From Pseudopelagicola sp. (lineage in GTDB: Bacteria > Pseudomonadota > Alphaproteobacteria > Rhodobacterales > Rhodobacteraceae), in assembly GCA_026195905.1 (NCBI GenBank), contig JAPHRE010000041.1, positions 21,345-85,344 of the forward strand: a DNA stretch of 64,000 nt, given 5' to 3'. The translations under genes and the position numbers were made by a program. Shown in pieces: positions 9,239 through 17,149 of this stretch; position 1 is the first letter of the stretch; every line of letters begins with the position of its first letter. The notes under the pieces were generated by a model, which did not search any database, was not told the DNA's origin, and saw nothing but the letters and a program-made list of their open reading frames with translations.

Positions 9239-10525
9239 ATGGCAGGCACCCCCCCTCCTTTTGCCGCGTTCGAGTGGATGATCGCGTGGCGTTACCTCCG
9301 TGCGCGGCGCGCCGAGGGCGGCGTCAGCGTCATGACGTGGATCAGTCTTCTTGGCATCACCTTGGCGGTTTTCGCATTGATTGCGACCCTGGCTGTGCGG
9401 TCGGGGTTTCGGGCGGAATTTGTCGATACGATCCTTGGGGCGAATGCGCATGTGACAGTATATCGTTCGGGGGCTGTGGCGGAGAACGGCCAGATTGATC
9501 GCACGATCCGCGACTTCGAGGCCGTCGCCGAGCGGCTGCGTGAGGTGCCGGGCGTTGTGCGGGCTGCGCCGCTTGTGAAGGGACAGGTCATGGCCAACCT
9601 TCGCAACCGTAACGCCGGCGTGGAAGTCTTTGGAATCCGTCAGGAAAACCTCGCAGAGCTACCGCGCATTGCGGACCCTGAGACCGGGCGAGGAGACCTT
9701 GGGCGGTTTCAAGAGGGTATTGCGATTGGTTCTGGTGTGGCGCAGGAACTTGGCGCGATTGTCGGGGACCGGATCAAGATCATTTCGCCCAATGGCGTCA
9801 AGACCGCCTTTGGCACATCGCCGCGCGTGAGCGCCTATGAGGTGGTCTATATTTTCTCTGCGGGGCGGTATGATATCGACCGCACCCGTGTCTATCTGCC
9901 TTTTGCCGAAGCGCAGAATTTTTTTGGGCGCGATGGGGTGGCCGATGAAATCGAGGTAATGGTCGAGGCGCCGGAGAAGGTTGAGGCCATGTCACTCGCC
10001 TTGTTGCAGGCCGGTGGAGAGCGCAGCTTGCTTTGGACATGGAAGGATGCGTCGGGTGGGTTTTTGCGCGCACTCGAGGTTGAGGATAATGTGATGTTCA
10101 TCATCCTTTCGATCCTTGTTCTCATTGCGGCGATGAATATCGTCTCTGGTCTCATAATGTTGGTAAAAAACAAGGGGCGCGATATCGGGATATTGCGGAC
10201 AATGGGGCTGTCCGAAGGGTCGGTTCTTAGGGTTTTCTTTATATGTGGGGCATTTACGGGGCTTATTGGAACCTTTTTTGGCGTCATTCTTGGGTGCCTT
10301 TTCGCGATCTATATTGATCCAGTGTTCGCTTTTGTAAATGTGACGATGGGCGGTGGCGTCTGGGATCCGTCCATTCGGGGCATTTATCAGCTCCCGGCCA
10401 AACTTGAATTTGCCGATGTGGCAAGCGCGGTGGCCCTGTCTTTGGGGCTGTCTTTTGGGGTGACGATCTTTCCGGCGCGGCGGGCGGCGCGGATGAACCC
10501 GGTGGAGGCGCTGCGCTATGAGTGA
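9239..10525 (+). CDS. lolC: Lipoprotein-releasing ABC transporter permease, LolC/E family
   Basis: 428 residues from the ATG at 9239, which has GGAG five bases upstream and begins close to the family's usual [14 protein letters not shown]. An in-frame ATG at 9212 with GAGG is an alternative. One N-terminal transmembrane helix ([19 protein letters not shown]) is followed by a large periplasmic domain (about residues 55-270) and three C-terminal helices, the FtsX/MacB topology. With LolD it extracts lipoproteins from the inner membrane for transfer to LolA. The C-terminus overlaps lolD by eight bases. Confidence 0.93.
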   Translation: MAGTPPPFAAFEWMIAWRYLRARRAEGGVSVMTWISLLGITLAVFALIATLAVRSGFRAEFVDTILGANAHVTVYRSGAVAENGQIDRTIRDFEAVAERLREVPGVVRAAPLVKGQVMANLRNRNAGVEVFGIRQENLAELPRIADPETGRGDLGRFQEGIAIGSGVAQELGAIVGDRIKIISPNGVKTAFGTSPRVSAYEVVYIFSAGRYDIDRTRVYLPFAEAQNFFGRDGVADEIEVMVEAPEKVEAMSLALLQAGGERSLLWTWKDASGGFLRALEVEDNVMFIILSILVLIAAMNIVSGLIMLVKNKGRDIGILRTMGLSEGSVLRVFFICGAFTGLIGTFFGVILGCLFAIYIDPVFAFVNVTMGGGVWDPSIRGIYQLPAKLEFADVASAVALSLGLSFGVTIFPARRAARMNPVEALRYE

Positions 10526-11201
10526 TCCAGTGCTCCGCCTGAGCGGCGTCGAGAAGAGTTATAACAAAGGCTTGGAGAGCGAAGTCAATGTTCTTGGCGG
10601 CGTGGATCTGACGCTTGACGCAGGAGAAATCGTGGCGCTTGTTGCGCCGTCCGGGGCGGGGAAATCGACGCTGCTGCATATTGCGGGGCTGCTTGATGTG
10701 CCGGACCGGGGCGAGGTTGCGATTGGCGGCACCGACATGACCCATCAATCGGATCGCAGGCGCACGGCGGCACGGCGGCGAGATGTCGGATTTATCTATC
10801 AATTCCATCACTTATTGCCCGAATTTAATGCGATGGAGAATGTTGTTTTGCCGCAATTGGCCAATGGCGTATCGCAGCGCGCAGCCAATGCGCGGGCGCG
10901 GGAACTTCTGGCGCATGTGGGCGTTGCAGAGCGGGCCGGGCATCGCCCGGCGGCGCTTTCGGGCGGGGAGCAGCAGCGCGTGGCCTTCTGTCGGGCGCTG
11001 GCCAATGCGCCGCGGTTGTTGTTGGCGGATGAGCCAACGGGCAACCTTGATCCGGGAACGTCGGATCAGGTCTTTGAGACGCTGATGGGGCTTGTGCGCG
11101 ACACCGGGCTTGCGGCGTTGATTGCGACGCATAACCTTGAGCTTGCAGCCCGGATGGACCGGGTGCTGCGGCTTGAGGGCGGGCGGCTTACGCCCGCCTA
11201 G
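10518..11201 (+). CDS. lolD: Lipoprotein-releasing ABC transporter ATPase
   Basis: 227 residues. Walker A is PSGAGKST, the ABC signature is LSGGEQQRV and Walker B is [12 protein letters not shown], with the switch His in ATHNLELA. The MacB/LolD-type length, and the overlap with the LolC/E permease gene, identify it as the energising subunit. The residue before the P-loop is Ala rather than the more common Gly (VAPSGAGKS), a tolerated change. Confidence 0.95.
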   Translation: MSDPVLRLSGVEKSYNKGLESEVNVLGGVDLTLDAGEIVALVAPSGAGKSTLLHIAGLLDVPDRGEVAIGGTDMTHQSDRRRTAARRRDVGFIYQFHHLLPEFNAMENVVLPQLANGVSQRAANARARELLAHVGVAERAGHRPAALSGGEQQRVAFCRALANAPRLLLADEPTGNLDPGTSDQVFETLMGLVRDTGLAALIATHNLELAARMDRVLRLEGGRLTPA

Positions 11202-11218
11202 ACCTCCCGCCTAGACCT
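11193..11218. repeat. Tandem 13-bp duplication carrying two convergent stop codons
   Basis: CCCGCCTAGACCT occurs twice back to back (11193-11205 and 11206-11218). The CTAG in the first copy supplies the lolD stop (11199-11201) and the CTAG in the second supplies the stop of the convergent DMT gene (11211-11213). It looks like a simple duplication. Confidence 0.85.
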
Positions 11219-11657
11219 GCTGTGTCAGCCAGACCCCGGCGGCCATAAGCGCGATCCCGCCCGTGCGGGCGAGGGAAAGGGGCGAGACTTGCGCCCCGAA
11301 TAGGCCGAAATGGTCGATCGCCGCGGCCGAGATCAATTGCCCCAGAAGCACGAAGAAGACCGCGTTGCCAACGCCGAAATGCGGCGCGACGAAGGTAATC
11401 GAAAGCACGTAGAACGCGACCAGAAGCCCGGCGAGGAACAGATGCTTTGGCGCGCCTGCCGCCTTGGCCAGCGCCGGGGCGCTTCCGGTGAGGAATAGCG
11501 TTATAACCGTCGCCGTGAGCGCGACAAGAAACAGGATCGTGCTTGCCGCTACGGGCGCGCCAAGGCGTTGGCCAAGCGCGGCATTGAGCGCGGCAAGGAT
11601 CGGGATGCCGATCCCGGCGGCAAGCATCGTGGCGGCATAGATCGAGGTAGGCGACAT
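11211..11657 (-). CDS. DMT-superfamily transporter, DUF606/YdcZ type
   Basis: 148 residues with about five hydrophobic helices and little else, the size of a DUF606 (YdcZ) unit. Characteristic pieces are AALNAALGQRLGAPVAAS near the N-terminus and GNAVFFVLLGQLISAAAIDHFG in the middle. These small membrane proteins belong to the drug/metabolite transporter superfamily and may act as dimers; the substrate is unknown. Its stop codon is nine bases from that of lolD on the other strand. The thioesterase gene starts upstream on the same strand, 20 bases away. Confidence 0.85.
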   Translation of the reverse strand: MSPTSIYAATMLAAGIGIPILAALNAALGQRLGAPVAASTILFLVALTATVITLFLTGSAPALAKAAGAPKHLFLAGLLVAFYVLSITFVAPHFGVGNAVFFVLLGQLISAAAIDHFGLFGAQVSPLSLARTGGIALMAAGVWLTQQV

Positions 11658-11677
11658 GGAGCGCGTCCTTTGCGGGG

Positions 11678-12088
11678 TCAGGGTTTGAAAAACGTGGCGG
11701 TGGCGGTGGCGACGGGTTTGTCGGTGGGCAGGGCGCTCATCGTGGCGCGGGTAAAGATCAACGCCTTGCCTGCGCGCACAATCTCGGCGTCACACCGGAT
11801 ACGCGTGCCATGTCCGGGGCGCAGGAACTGCACATCGAGATTCGTGGTGGCGACGGGGGCGGGCGTGCCAAGATGGCCAATCGCGGCAAAGACCATCGCG
11901 GTATCGGCCAGGGCGGCAAGCGCCTGACCCGAGACGATCCCGCCGAACCGCGCAAGATCGGGGGTTACGGGCATTGAGAGGGTCGCGCCCTCGGGGGATA
12001 TGGCCTCGATGGTCAGGTCGAGCGCCTTCACCCAAGGCGCGAAATAGTCGGTCAGGATGGTCTGGGCCTCGGCCGGTGTTATGGTCAC
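11678..12088 (-). CDS. PaaI-family hotdog thioesterase
   Basis: 136 residues from a GTG start at 12088, with GAGGG eight bases upstream; the longer frame to 12367 has no support. The hotdog fold signature is FGGIVSGQALAALADTAMVFA, and LDVQFLRPG is the second conserved strand. Members hydrolyse acyl-CoA thioesters. It is divergent from the first of three cytochrome genes, with a 147-base shared upstream region. Confidence 0.87.
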   Translation of the reverse strand: MTITPAEAQTILTDYFAPWVKALDLTIEAISPEGATLSMPVTPDLARFGGIVSGQALAALADTAMVFAAIGHLGTPAPVATTNLDVQFLRPGHGTRIRCDAEIVRAGKALIFTRATMSALPTDKPVATATATFFKP

Positions 12089-12160
12089 GGTTTTTCCCTC
12101 GTTTGCGGAATTCTTCCCACGCTGGAGAATGGCGGTTGTTCCGCCCCTTGTCACCTGCCT

Positions 12161-12174
12161 ATGATCGGGATCAA
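12161..12174. promoter_or_regulatory. FNR-type box candidate before the cytochrome trio
   Basis: ATGATCGGGATCAA matches the FNR consensus TTGAT-N4-ATCAA at nine of ten fixed positions (read on the minus strand as TTGAT-CCCG-ATCAT). It lies 61 bases upstream of the first cytochrome ATG and 72 bases upstream of the divergent thioesterase start. In this family of bacteria such sites are bound by FnrL-type oxygen sensors. Confidence 0.45.
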
Positions 12175-12235
12175 GGCGCATGTGTCCCTCGGATGGGATC
12201 ATGGGCGTGTCACGGATACCGGGAGAAACGGGCGG

Positions 12236-12619
12236 ATGCGGCAAACAGGGGGATTGGCGGCAGGATTTGGGACGCTGGCGCTGGCTCTGGTCGGGGGGCT
12301 GATGAGCTGCGCCACGATAGAGCCGCCGGGACGGCGCGTCTATGATGAGCATTGCGTGATGTGCCACGGGGCGCAGGGGCGCGGCGATGGGTATTTCGCC
12401 GAGCGCCTTTTAACGCTGCCGCCGGATTTGACGCGTTTGGCACAGGACAATGGCGGAACGTTTCCGGCAACGCGGGTGACGCTTGCGATTACCGGCGAAG
12501 GGCGCGATTCGCATTTCAGCGGTGCCATGCCTGATTTGGCCGACCTAAAGTTGACCGGGCGCGCGGCGGATCGCCAGCTTGCGGCCGTAGTGGCCTATCT
12601 CGAAACCATCCAGCAGTGA
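12236..12619 (+). CDS. c-type cytochrome, probable lipoprotein (first of three)
   Basis: 127 residues from the ATG at 12236, preceded by GGGAGA. A hydrophobic leader ends in GGLMSCAT, a possible lipobox, so the protein may be anchored in a membrane facing the periplasm. The single haem motif is CVMCH, followed by GAQGRGDGYF. Downstream is DLTRLAQDNGGTFP and a probable axial Met in AMPDLADL. The C-terminal VVAYLETIQQ closes a class I cytochrome fold. It shares the DLT-x-L-x-x-(D/E)N-x-G-x-FP-x-x-RV block with the next two genes, so the three are paralogues. Function: electron transfer, partner unknown. Confidence 0.85.
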   Translation: MRQTGGLAAGFGTLALALVGGLMSCATIEPPGRRVYDEHCVMCHGAQGRGDGYFAERLLTLPPDLTRLAQDNGGTFPATRVTLAITGEGRDSHFSGAMPDLADLKLTGRAADRQLAAVVAYLETIQQ

Positions 12620-12641
12620 TGCCACAGAAGAGGAGCACGCG

Positions 12642-13052
12642 ATGAAACGACGAGTAGCATGGGCAGCGGGGGGCGTATTTTGCGTCCTTGGCGCCTGCCT
12701 TGGCGCCGAAGAAGGCGATAGCGGGCGCGGTGAGGCGCTTTACATGCAACATTGCGTGGCCTGTCATGGTGTCGAACTTGCCGGGCAGGGGCCGATGGCC
12801 GGTGTGATGCTGATCAAGCCCACCGACCTTACGGCGCTGACGGTCGAGAATGACGGCGTGTTCCCCTTGGTGCGCGTAATCAAGCGGATTGACGGGCGCG
12901 ACCCGCTTGTGTCGCACGGAAGCCCGATGCCGGTTTATGGTTCTTTGTTTGAGGGGCGTGACCTCGCGCTCAAGACGGATACCGGACAGCCGATCATGAC
13001 AAGCCAGCCGGTGGCCGATTTGGTGGCATATCTACAAGGGGTTCAGAAATGA
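12642..13052 (+). CDS. c-type cytochrome, probable lipoprotein (second of three)
   Basis: 136 residues. The leader contains VLGAC, a plausible lipobox. The haem motif is CVACH, with HGVELAGQGPMAG after it. The block DLTALTVENDGVFPLVRV matches its neighbours, and SPMPVY probably carries the axial Met. It lies 22 bases after the previous gene and overlaps the next by four bases (ATGA), so all three are likely one operon. Confidence 0.85.
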   Translation: MKRRVAWAAGGVFCVLGACLGAEEGDSGRGEALYMQHCVACHGVELAGQGPMAGVMLIKPTDLTALTVENDGVFPLVRVIKRIDGRDPLVSHGSPMPVYGSLFEGRDLALKTDTGQPIMTSQPVADLVAYLQGVQK

Positions 13053-13468
13053 TGCAGCCCAAGATGTTTGCGATGATGGGCGGCTTGGCCGGAGCGGTGT
13101 TGATCCTGGCCTGCACAACGCAGGACATGCCCGAAAACCGCGAAGGCGCAGCGATCTACGCCGAGAATTGCGCCATGTGTCACGGGGCGACTGGACGCGG
13201 CAATGGCGAGGCTGCGGCGGGGATGACGCCCGCCCCGGCGGACCTGACCCTATTGGCGCGGGACAATGGCGGGGCGTTTCCCGTCAGCCGTGTCCTCAGT
13301 CAGGTGGATGGCTATCTCAAGGGCGAAAAGGGCGGCGATGATATGCCGGAATTTGGTGCGCTGCTTGAGGGCGATCTTGTGCCGGTCGAAACCGATGACG
13401 GGGTGATGACCCCGACGCCTCGGCCTCTTGCGGCGTTGTTGGCCTATCTCGAAACGGTGCAGCGGTAA
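13049..13468 (+). CDS. c-type cytochrome, probable lipoprotein (third of three)
   Basis: 139 residues. The leader ends in LILACTTQ, a good lipobox. The haem motif is CAMCH within NCAMCHGATGRGNGEA. It repeats the family block DLTLLARDNGGAFPVSRV, and DMPEFGALL supplies a probable Met ligand. The closing segment LLAYLETVQR is nearly the same as in the first cytochrome. It is convergent with the soxT gene, 34 bases away. Confidence 0.86.
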   Translation: MMQPKMFAMMGGLAGAVLILACTTQDMPENREGAAIYAENCAMCHGATGRGNGEAAAGMTPAPADLTLLARDNGGAFPVSRVLSQVDGYLKGEKGGDDMPEFGALLEGDLVPVETDDGVMTPTPRPLAALLAYLETVQR

Positions 13469-13487
13469 GGCCGCCCCAGTCCCGCCC

Positions 13488-13520
13488 TTTCAACCCGCCG
13501 CATTACTCGGCGGGCTGAAA
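13488..13520. terminator. Hairpin between convergent cytochrome and soxT genes
   Basis: CCCGCCG (13494-13500) pairs with CGGCGGG (13508-13514), and TTTCA/TGAAA extend the stem across one mismatch. The hairpin includes the soxT stop codon and lies just beyond the third cytochrome stop. There is no clear U-tract on either strand, so termination is probable rather than certain. Confidence 0.5.
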
Positions 13521-14570
13521 GCCCTCGATAAGCTGGCGCAGGCCAAACGCGGCCCCGGCAAAGATCGCAATGAACGTGACCGGCGCGGAGATCGCCAGAA
13601 GCGAGAAGGCGGTGATTCCCTGTCCGACGGTGCAGCCGATGGCGATGATCGCGCCCGCGCCCATGATCGTGGCGCCGATGATCTGGCGGCGCAATTCGCG
13701 CGGGTCTTCGCAGGCTTCCCACCGGAAATGGCCGCGGATCATCGAGCCGATGAACGCCCCGAGCCAGACCCCGAAAACCGAGCCGACGGCAAACGAGAGC
13801 GGGCGCACCGATCCGTTCATGGCCCAGAGGATGCTTTCGCCGACAGGGGCCGAGAAACTATGCGAGACAAGCGGCGTGGCGCCAAAGCTATTGGTGGCGA
13901 CCCACTGGCTCCCGGCCCAGCCCGACACCACGGCAAGCCCCACCGCCGCTGCCCAGAAGATGGATTGCGGCTCGCGCAGCATATCGCGCGAGGCCAAGGC
14001 CGCGACCAAGATAAGCGCCCCGATACCAAGCCCGATCAGGGCAGGCGACATCCCGCTCCACGCGCCAATCTGATGCGCGATGCTGGGCGGAATGGTGGAT
14101 GTGACCTCGATTTGCGGGAAAAGAAAGTTGCGCAAGGGCGCAAGCGGTCCGGCAAGCACGACATAGGTCGAGACCCCCATGACAAGCACGATCACAAAGC
14201 TGCGCAGATCGCCGCCGCCAAGCCGCGCAATCGCGCCATAGCCACAATTGCCCGAAAGCGCCATGCCATAGCCGAACATCAACCCGCCGAGGATCGAGGC
14301 AATCGGCATCCAGCGGATCGAGTAATAGAACGAATATTCCGGTTCGAGAAACCCCACCGCGATCAGGCCAAAAGACCCAAGCACCGCCGTGCCGATCGCA
14401 ATCCCCCACATCCGCATCCGCAGATCAGAGCCGCCATAAAGAAGGTCTTCAATCGCGCCGAGGGTGCAAAACCGCCCAAGGCGCGCCGCCAGCCCGAGGA
14501 CGATCCCCCCAAGACAGCCTAAAAGGGCGACCATATTTGCGTCGCCGATGATTTCCAGAAGTGCCAGCAT
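13503..14570 (-). CDS. soxT: SoxT-like YeeE/YedE membrane transporter for sulfur compounds
   Basis: 355 residues with about nine to ten hydrophobic helices. Cysteines sit in the positions typical of the thiosulfate-uptake (TsuA/YeeE) family: GRFCTLGAIEDLL near residue 40, ALSGNCGYGAIARLGG near 105, and AIGCTVGQGI near 315. These proteins move thiosulfate or a related species through relayed Cys interactions. Gene order soxS-soxR-soxT on this strand matches the soxSRT arrangement known from Pseudaminobacter salicylatoxidans, which supports the name. The 53-base gap to soxR is compatible with co-transcription. Confidence 0.85.
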   Translation of the reverse strand: MLALLEIIGDANMVALLGCLGGIVLGLAARLGRFCTLGAIEDLLYGGSDLRMRMWGIAIGTAVLGSFGLIAVGFLEPEYSFYYSIRWMPIASILGGLMFGYGMALSGNCGYGAIARLGGGDLRSFVIVLVMGVSTYVVLAGPLAPLRNFLFPQIEVTSTIPPSIAHQIGAWSGMSPALIGLGIGALILVAALASRDMLREPQSIFWAAAVGLAVVSGWAGSQWVATNSFGATPLVSHSFSAPVGESILWAMNGSVRPLSFAVGSVFGVWLGAFIGSMIRGHFRWEACEDPRELRRQIIGATIMGAGAIIAIGCTVGQGITAFSLLAISAPVTFIAIFAGAAFGLRQLIEGFQPAE

Positions 14571-14623
14571 GGCCGGTTGCTCTCCTCAGGTCCCGGTTTG
14601 CGGATCCTGACCTCAAGCTGTGG

Positions 14624-14962
14624 TTAAGTATCGTTGTTACAGAAGAGATCGTAGACCACTTCCAGTATACGCCGGGGACGGTGATCCGCCAATCTATAAT
14701 AGATCGTTTTGCCTTCACGTCTTGGTATGACAAGCCCCTCAAGACGTAGGCGCGAAAGTTGCTGAGAGACGGCCGCCTGTCGTGCGGCAAGAAGGTCTTC
14801 GAGTTCGGTTACGGATTTCTCGCCGTTGACGAGGTGACACAGGATCATCAATCGGCCTTCGTGGCTGATGGCTTTCATAAAGTTTGACGCGGTGGTGGCA
14901 TTGGTCACCATCGCGTCCATTTCTTCGTCTGTGATGTCGTCCGTGAACACCGGAAGTGCCAT
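14624..14962 (-). CDS. soxR: ArsR-family sulfur-responsive repressor SoxR
   Basis: 112 residues from the ATG at 14962 with GAGG upstream; the longer 170-codon frame has an implausible N-terminus. A winged helix-turn-helix is seen in LLAARQAAVSQQLSRLRLEG followed by the wing GKTIYYRL. Two cysteines, in LMILCHLVNGEKSV and VYDLFCNNDT, match the pair used by SqrR/BigR-type persulfide sensors, in which an intramolecular polysulfide bridge releases DNA. In related bacteria SoxR represses sox genes by binding the soxS-soxV and soxW-soxX intervals. Confidence 0.9.
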   Translation of the reverse strand: MALPVFTDDITDEEMDAMVTNATTASNFMKAISHEGRLMILCHLVNGEKSVTELEDLLAARQAAVSQQLSRLRLEGLVIPRREGKTIYYRLADHRPRRILEVVYDLFCNNDT

Positions 14963-15090
14963 AGGTCTGTCCTCGCTTCTGTCGGGTCCCCCGGTGGCGG
15001 GGAGGCCAGCCTCTTCGGGCCTTGGCACATCCAGCGCGGATGCGGGCCGTTTATGATCCCTCATGCAACGCGGTCCGTCCGGCTGTCTAT

Positions 15091-15151
15091 CCGAAACGCT
15101 GCGTTGCGTTGAACGTTTCGGGGCCGTAGTCCCCACCGCAATTTGTTGCGG
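15091..15151 (-). terminator. Two hairpins between soxS and soxR
   Basis: CCGCAA-TTTG-TTGCGG (15136-15151) lies nine bases after the soxS stop on the minus strand, and CCGAAACG (15091-15098) pairs with CGTTTCGG (15114-15121) just beyond. Neither has a U-tract. They may attenuate or stabilise the soxS message ahead of soxR. The whole soxS-soxR gap is 198 bases. Confidence 0.4.
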
Positions 15152-15160
15152 CGGTCGGGT

Positions 15161-15529
15161 CTAGCGTGTGCTGCCGTCAAACTCGGTATTGTCGGCAAGC
15201 ATCTTTTCGATATGCCACCAAAAGAAATCCTCACCCGGATATCCTTCGAGGCGGGCCACTTCCTGACCGTCTTCGATCAAAAGGAAGGTCGGCGTAAAAT
15301 TGATGGCGCGGGCATATGTAAGGTCTTGGGGTTTGTGACGCAATTCCGCGCGCCGCAGCGGCGCAAATTGCCCGGCCTCTGTCTTGGGGTAGATCGGTGC
15401 GATCTCTTCATTCCAGAGGCGGCAGCTATAGCATCCCGCCTGCTCGACAATCACAAGCTCAACCGCCCAAGCAGGCAGGAGTGAGCCACAAAACAGCATC
15501 ACAGAAAGAAGAGCAGAACGTAGCGTCAT
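15161..15529 (-). CDS. soxS: Periplasmic thioredoxin-like protein SoxS
   Basis: 122 residues from the ATG at 15529. A signal peptide ends at PAWA and the redox motif follows at once, EQAGCYSCRLWNEEI. The cis-Pro region is NFTPTFLLIEDG. The short length and position between soxV (divergent) and soxR identify SoxS, which keeps the thiosulfate-oxidising carrier in a reduced, active state in Paracoccus. The longer open frame upstream would run into the divergent promoter region. Confidence 0.88.
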   Translation of the reverse strand: MTLRSALLSVMLFCGSLLPAWAVELVIVEQAGCYSCRLWNEEIAPIYPKTEAGQFAPLRRAELRHKPQDLTYARAINFTPTFLLIEDGQEVARLEGYPGEDFFWWHIEKMLADNTEFDGSTR

Positions 15530-15602
15530 GAAAATTCCAATAGACGAGCGGATTACGAAATATATAATTTGAATATATGCATAAGGCAAGGAGGAGGGAA
15601 GG
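15530..15602. promoter_or_regulatory. soxS-soxV divergent promoter region
   Basis: 73 AT-rich bases between divergent starts. On the plus strand TAGACG (15541-15546) and a perfect TATAAT (15563-15568) are 16 bases apart and form a credible promoter for soxV. GAAT at 15571-15574 and ATTC at 15534-15537 are isolated half-sites of the ATTC-N8-GAAT motif found elsewhere in the cluster. The inverted TATAT/ATATA around the -10 could serve both directions. A strong AAGGAGGAGGG precedes soxV. Confidence 0.55.
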
Positions 15603-16343
15603 ATGCTTGAAATATCCTTCGCGGGAGCGGCCATTGCCGGGCTTCTATCATTTTTTACACCGTGTATTTTACCTATGGTGCCATTCTACCTGTGTTACAT
15701 GGCCGGAATATCTATGTCCGAGCTACAGGCAAATGGCGGAATTACCAAAGGCGCACAGCGCCGCCTGGTGGCATCATCGGTGTTTTTCGCGCTTGGCGTG
15801 ACGACGATTTTCGTCCTGTTGGGGATGGGCGCGACCGCCCTCGGACAGGCGTTTGCGCAATGGAAACAGCCGCTCTCCTATGCGGCAGCGGCGCTTTTGG
15901 CGTTGTTCGGGTTGCATTTCCTCGGGATTCTCAAGATCCCGCTGTTTTATCGCGAAGCCAAGATCGAAAGCACCGCCGAGCCCAAGACGGTGCTGGGGGC
16001 CTATGTGATGGGTCTCGCCTTTGGCTTTGGCTGGACGCCCTGTGTTGGTCCGGCGCTGGCGTCGATCCTGATGGTGGCCTCTGGTATGGGCGATCTGTGG
16101 CGCGGGGCGCTGTTGTTGCTTGTGTATGGGCTTGCCATGACCGCGCCGTTCATCGTCGCGGCCCTTTTTGCGCAGCCATTCTTGCGCTGGATGCAGCGCA
16201 ATCGGCGCTACCTGCCTTATGTCGAAAAGGCGATGGGCGTGATGCTCCTTGTCTTTGCGGTTCTGATTGCGACCAATAGCATGAACCGCCTTGCGGACCT
16301 GATGATCCGCTACGGGCCGTCCTGGATGTCCGGGATCGGCTAA
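15603..16343 (+). CDS. soxV: CcdA-family thiol-disulfide transporter SoxV
   Basis: 246 residues with about six membrane helices. The paired family motifs FFTPCILPMVPFY (residue 20 region) and FGWTPCVGPAL (residue 142 region) contain the two redox cysteines in helices 1 and 4. SoxV passes reducing equivalents from cytoplasmic thioredoxin across the inner membrane to SoxW and SoxS. soxW follows 32 bases after the stop, and the soxS gene is divergent, which fits this role. Confidence 0.94.
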   Translation: MLEISFAGAAIAGLLSFFTPCILPMVPFYLCYMAGISMSELQANGGITKGAQRRLVASSVFFALGVTTIFVLLGMGATALGQAFAQWKQPLSYAAAALLALFGLHFLGILKIPLFYREAKIESTAEPKTVLGAYVMGLAFGFGWTPCVGPALASILMVASGMGDLWRGALLLLVYGLAMTAPFIVAALFAQPFLRWMQRNRRYLPYVEKAMGVMLLVFAVLIATNSMNRLADLMIRYGPSWMSGIG

Positions 16344-16375
16344 ACTTTTTCTATGTGCCAGCGGAGGGGCCAACT

Positions 16376-16954
16376 ATGACGCGATTGATTTCTATATGTG
16401 TGGCATTCTTGATTGCCGTGCCGGTTTGGGCGGCAGACATTGATGCCGATGGCCTGCACACGGTCGATTGGTATCAAGACACGTGGAAAGACCTTCAGGA
16501 GGATTTCGAGACCGCCAAAGATCAGGGCAAACGGCTTTTGATCATCGTGGAGCAACGTGGCTGTATCTATTGCCGCGAAATGCATGAAACCTCGTTCAAG
16601 GACGAGCGGGTTCTGGCGCGTTTGACCGAGGATTACTTTCCGGTGCGGATCAACCTGCACGGCGCGACCGAGATGGTGGATACCGACGGCGAGGCGCTAG
16701 AAGAGCGGGCGGTGGCGCGCAAATGGGGGGTGATGTTTACCCCGACCATGATCTTCATGCCGCCCGAGATCAGCGACGACACCCCGGCCATCCGACAGGC
16801 TGTGGCCGTGATGCCCGGCGCGTTCAAGCCAAGCACGACCTATGACCTTCTGACTTGGGTTCTGGAAGAGCGGTATCTCGACCAATCCGAGGAAGATTTC
16901 CAACGCTACCATGCGCGCATGATTCGTGAGCGCAGGGCCGAACAGGCCGATTGA
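16376..16954 (+). CDS. soxW: Periplasmic thioredoxin SoxW
   Basis: 192 residues from the ATG at 16376, with GGAGGGG upstream; a GTG at 16355 is in frame but less likely. The signal peptide ends VPVWA. The redox motif is QRGCIYCREMH and the cis-Pro segment VMFTPTMIFMPPE. The protein resembles SoxW and the SoxW-like domain of thioredoxin-fold proteins reduced by SoxV. It is the last gene before a 195-base regulatory interval. Confidence 0.9.
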   Translation: MTRLISICVAFLIAVPVWAADIDADGLHTVDWYQDTWKDLQEDFETAKDQGKRLLIIVEQRGCIYCREMHETSFKDERVLARLTEDYFPVRINLHGATEMVDTDGEALEERAVARKWGVMFTPTMIFMPPEISDDTPAIRQAVAVMPGAFKPSTTYDLLTWVLEERYLDQSEEDFQRYHARMIRERRAEQAD

Positions 16955-17051
16955 CCCCCCGAATGCCGCGCGTGTAAACGATTGTTGCGCGCGCGGCGCT
17001 CTGCTGAAAATAAATGAAAACCTCCCCCATTCCCGCATTTCACCTTCAATT

Positions 17052-17067
17052 ATTCACTAAAGTGAAT
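17052..17067. promoter_or_regulatory. Perfect palindromic operator upstream of soxX
   Basis: ATTCACTAAAGTGAAT is a perfect inverted repeat (ATTCAC / GTGAAT, 4-base centre) that also satisfies ATTC-N8-GAAT, the site reported for the SqrR persulfide sensor of Rhodobacter. It lies 82 bases before the soxX ATG, in the interval that SoxR is known to bind in related bacteria. A SoxR operator is the natural reading. Confidence 0.72.
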
Positions 17068-17117
17068 TTGTTGTTGCGTTAAGGGTATCCGGTAGCCTAC
17101 GGTATACCGAGCTTACC

Positions 17118-17140
17118 TAGCCAAAGTAAGGTAGCCAAAG
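17118..17140 (+). repeat. Direct repeat in the soxX leader
   Basis: TAGCCAAAG occurs at 17118-17126 and again at 17132-17140, immediately before the GGGAGG ribosome-binding site of soxX. CTTAC/GTAAG also form a small inverted repeat around the first copy. Role unknown. Confidence 0.5.
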
Positions 17141-17149
17141 GGAGGAAAC

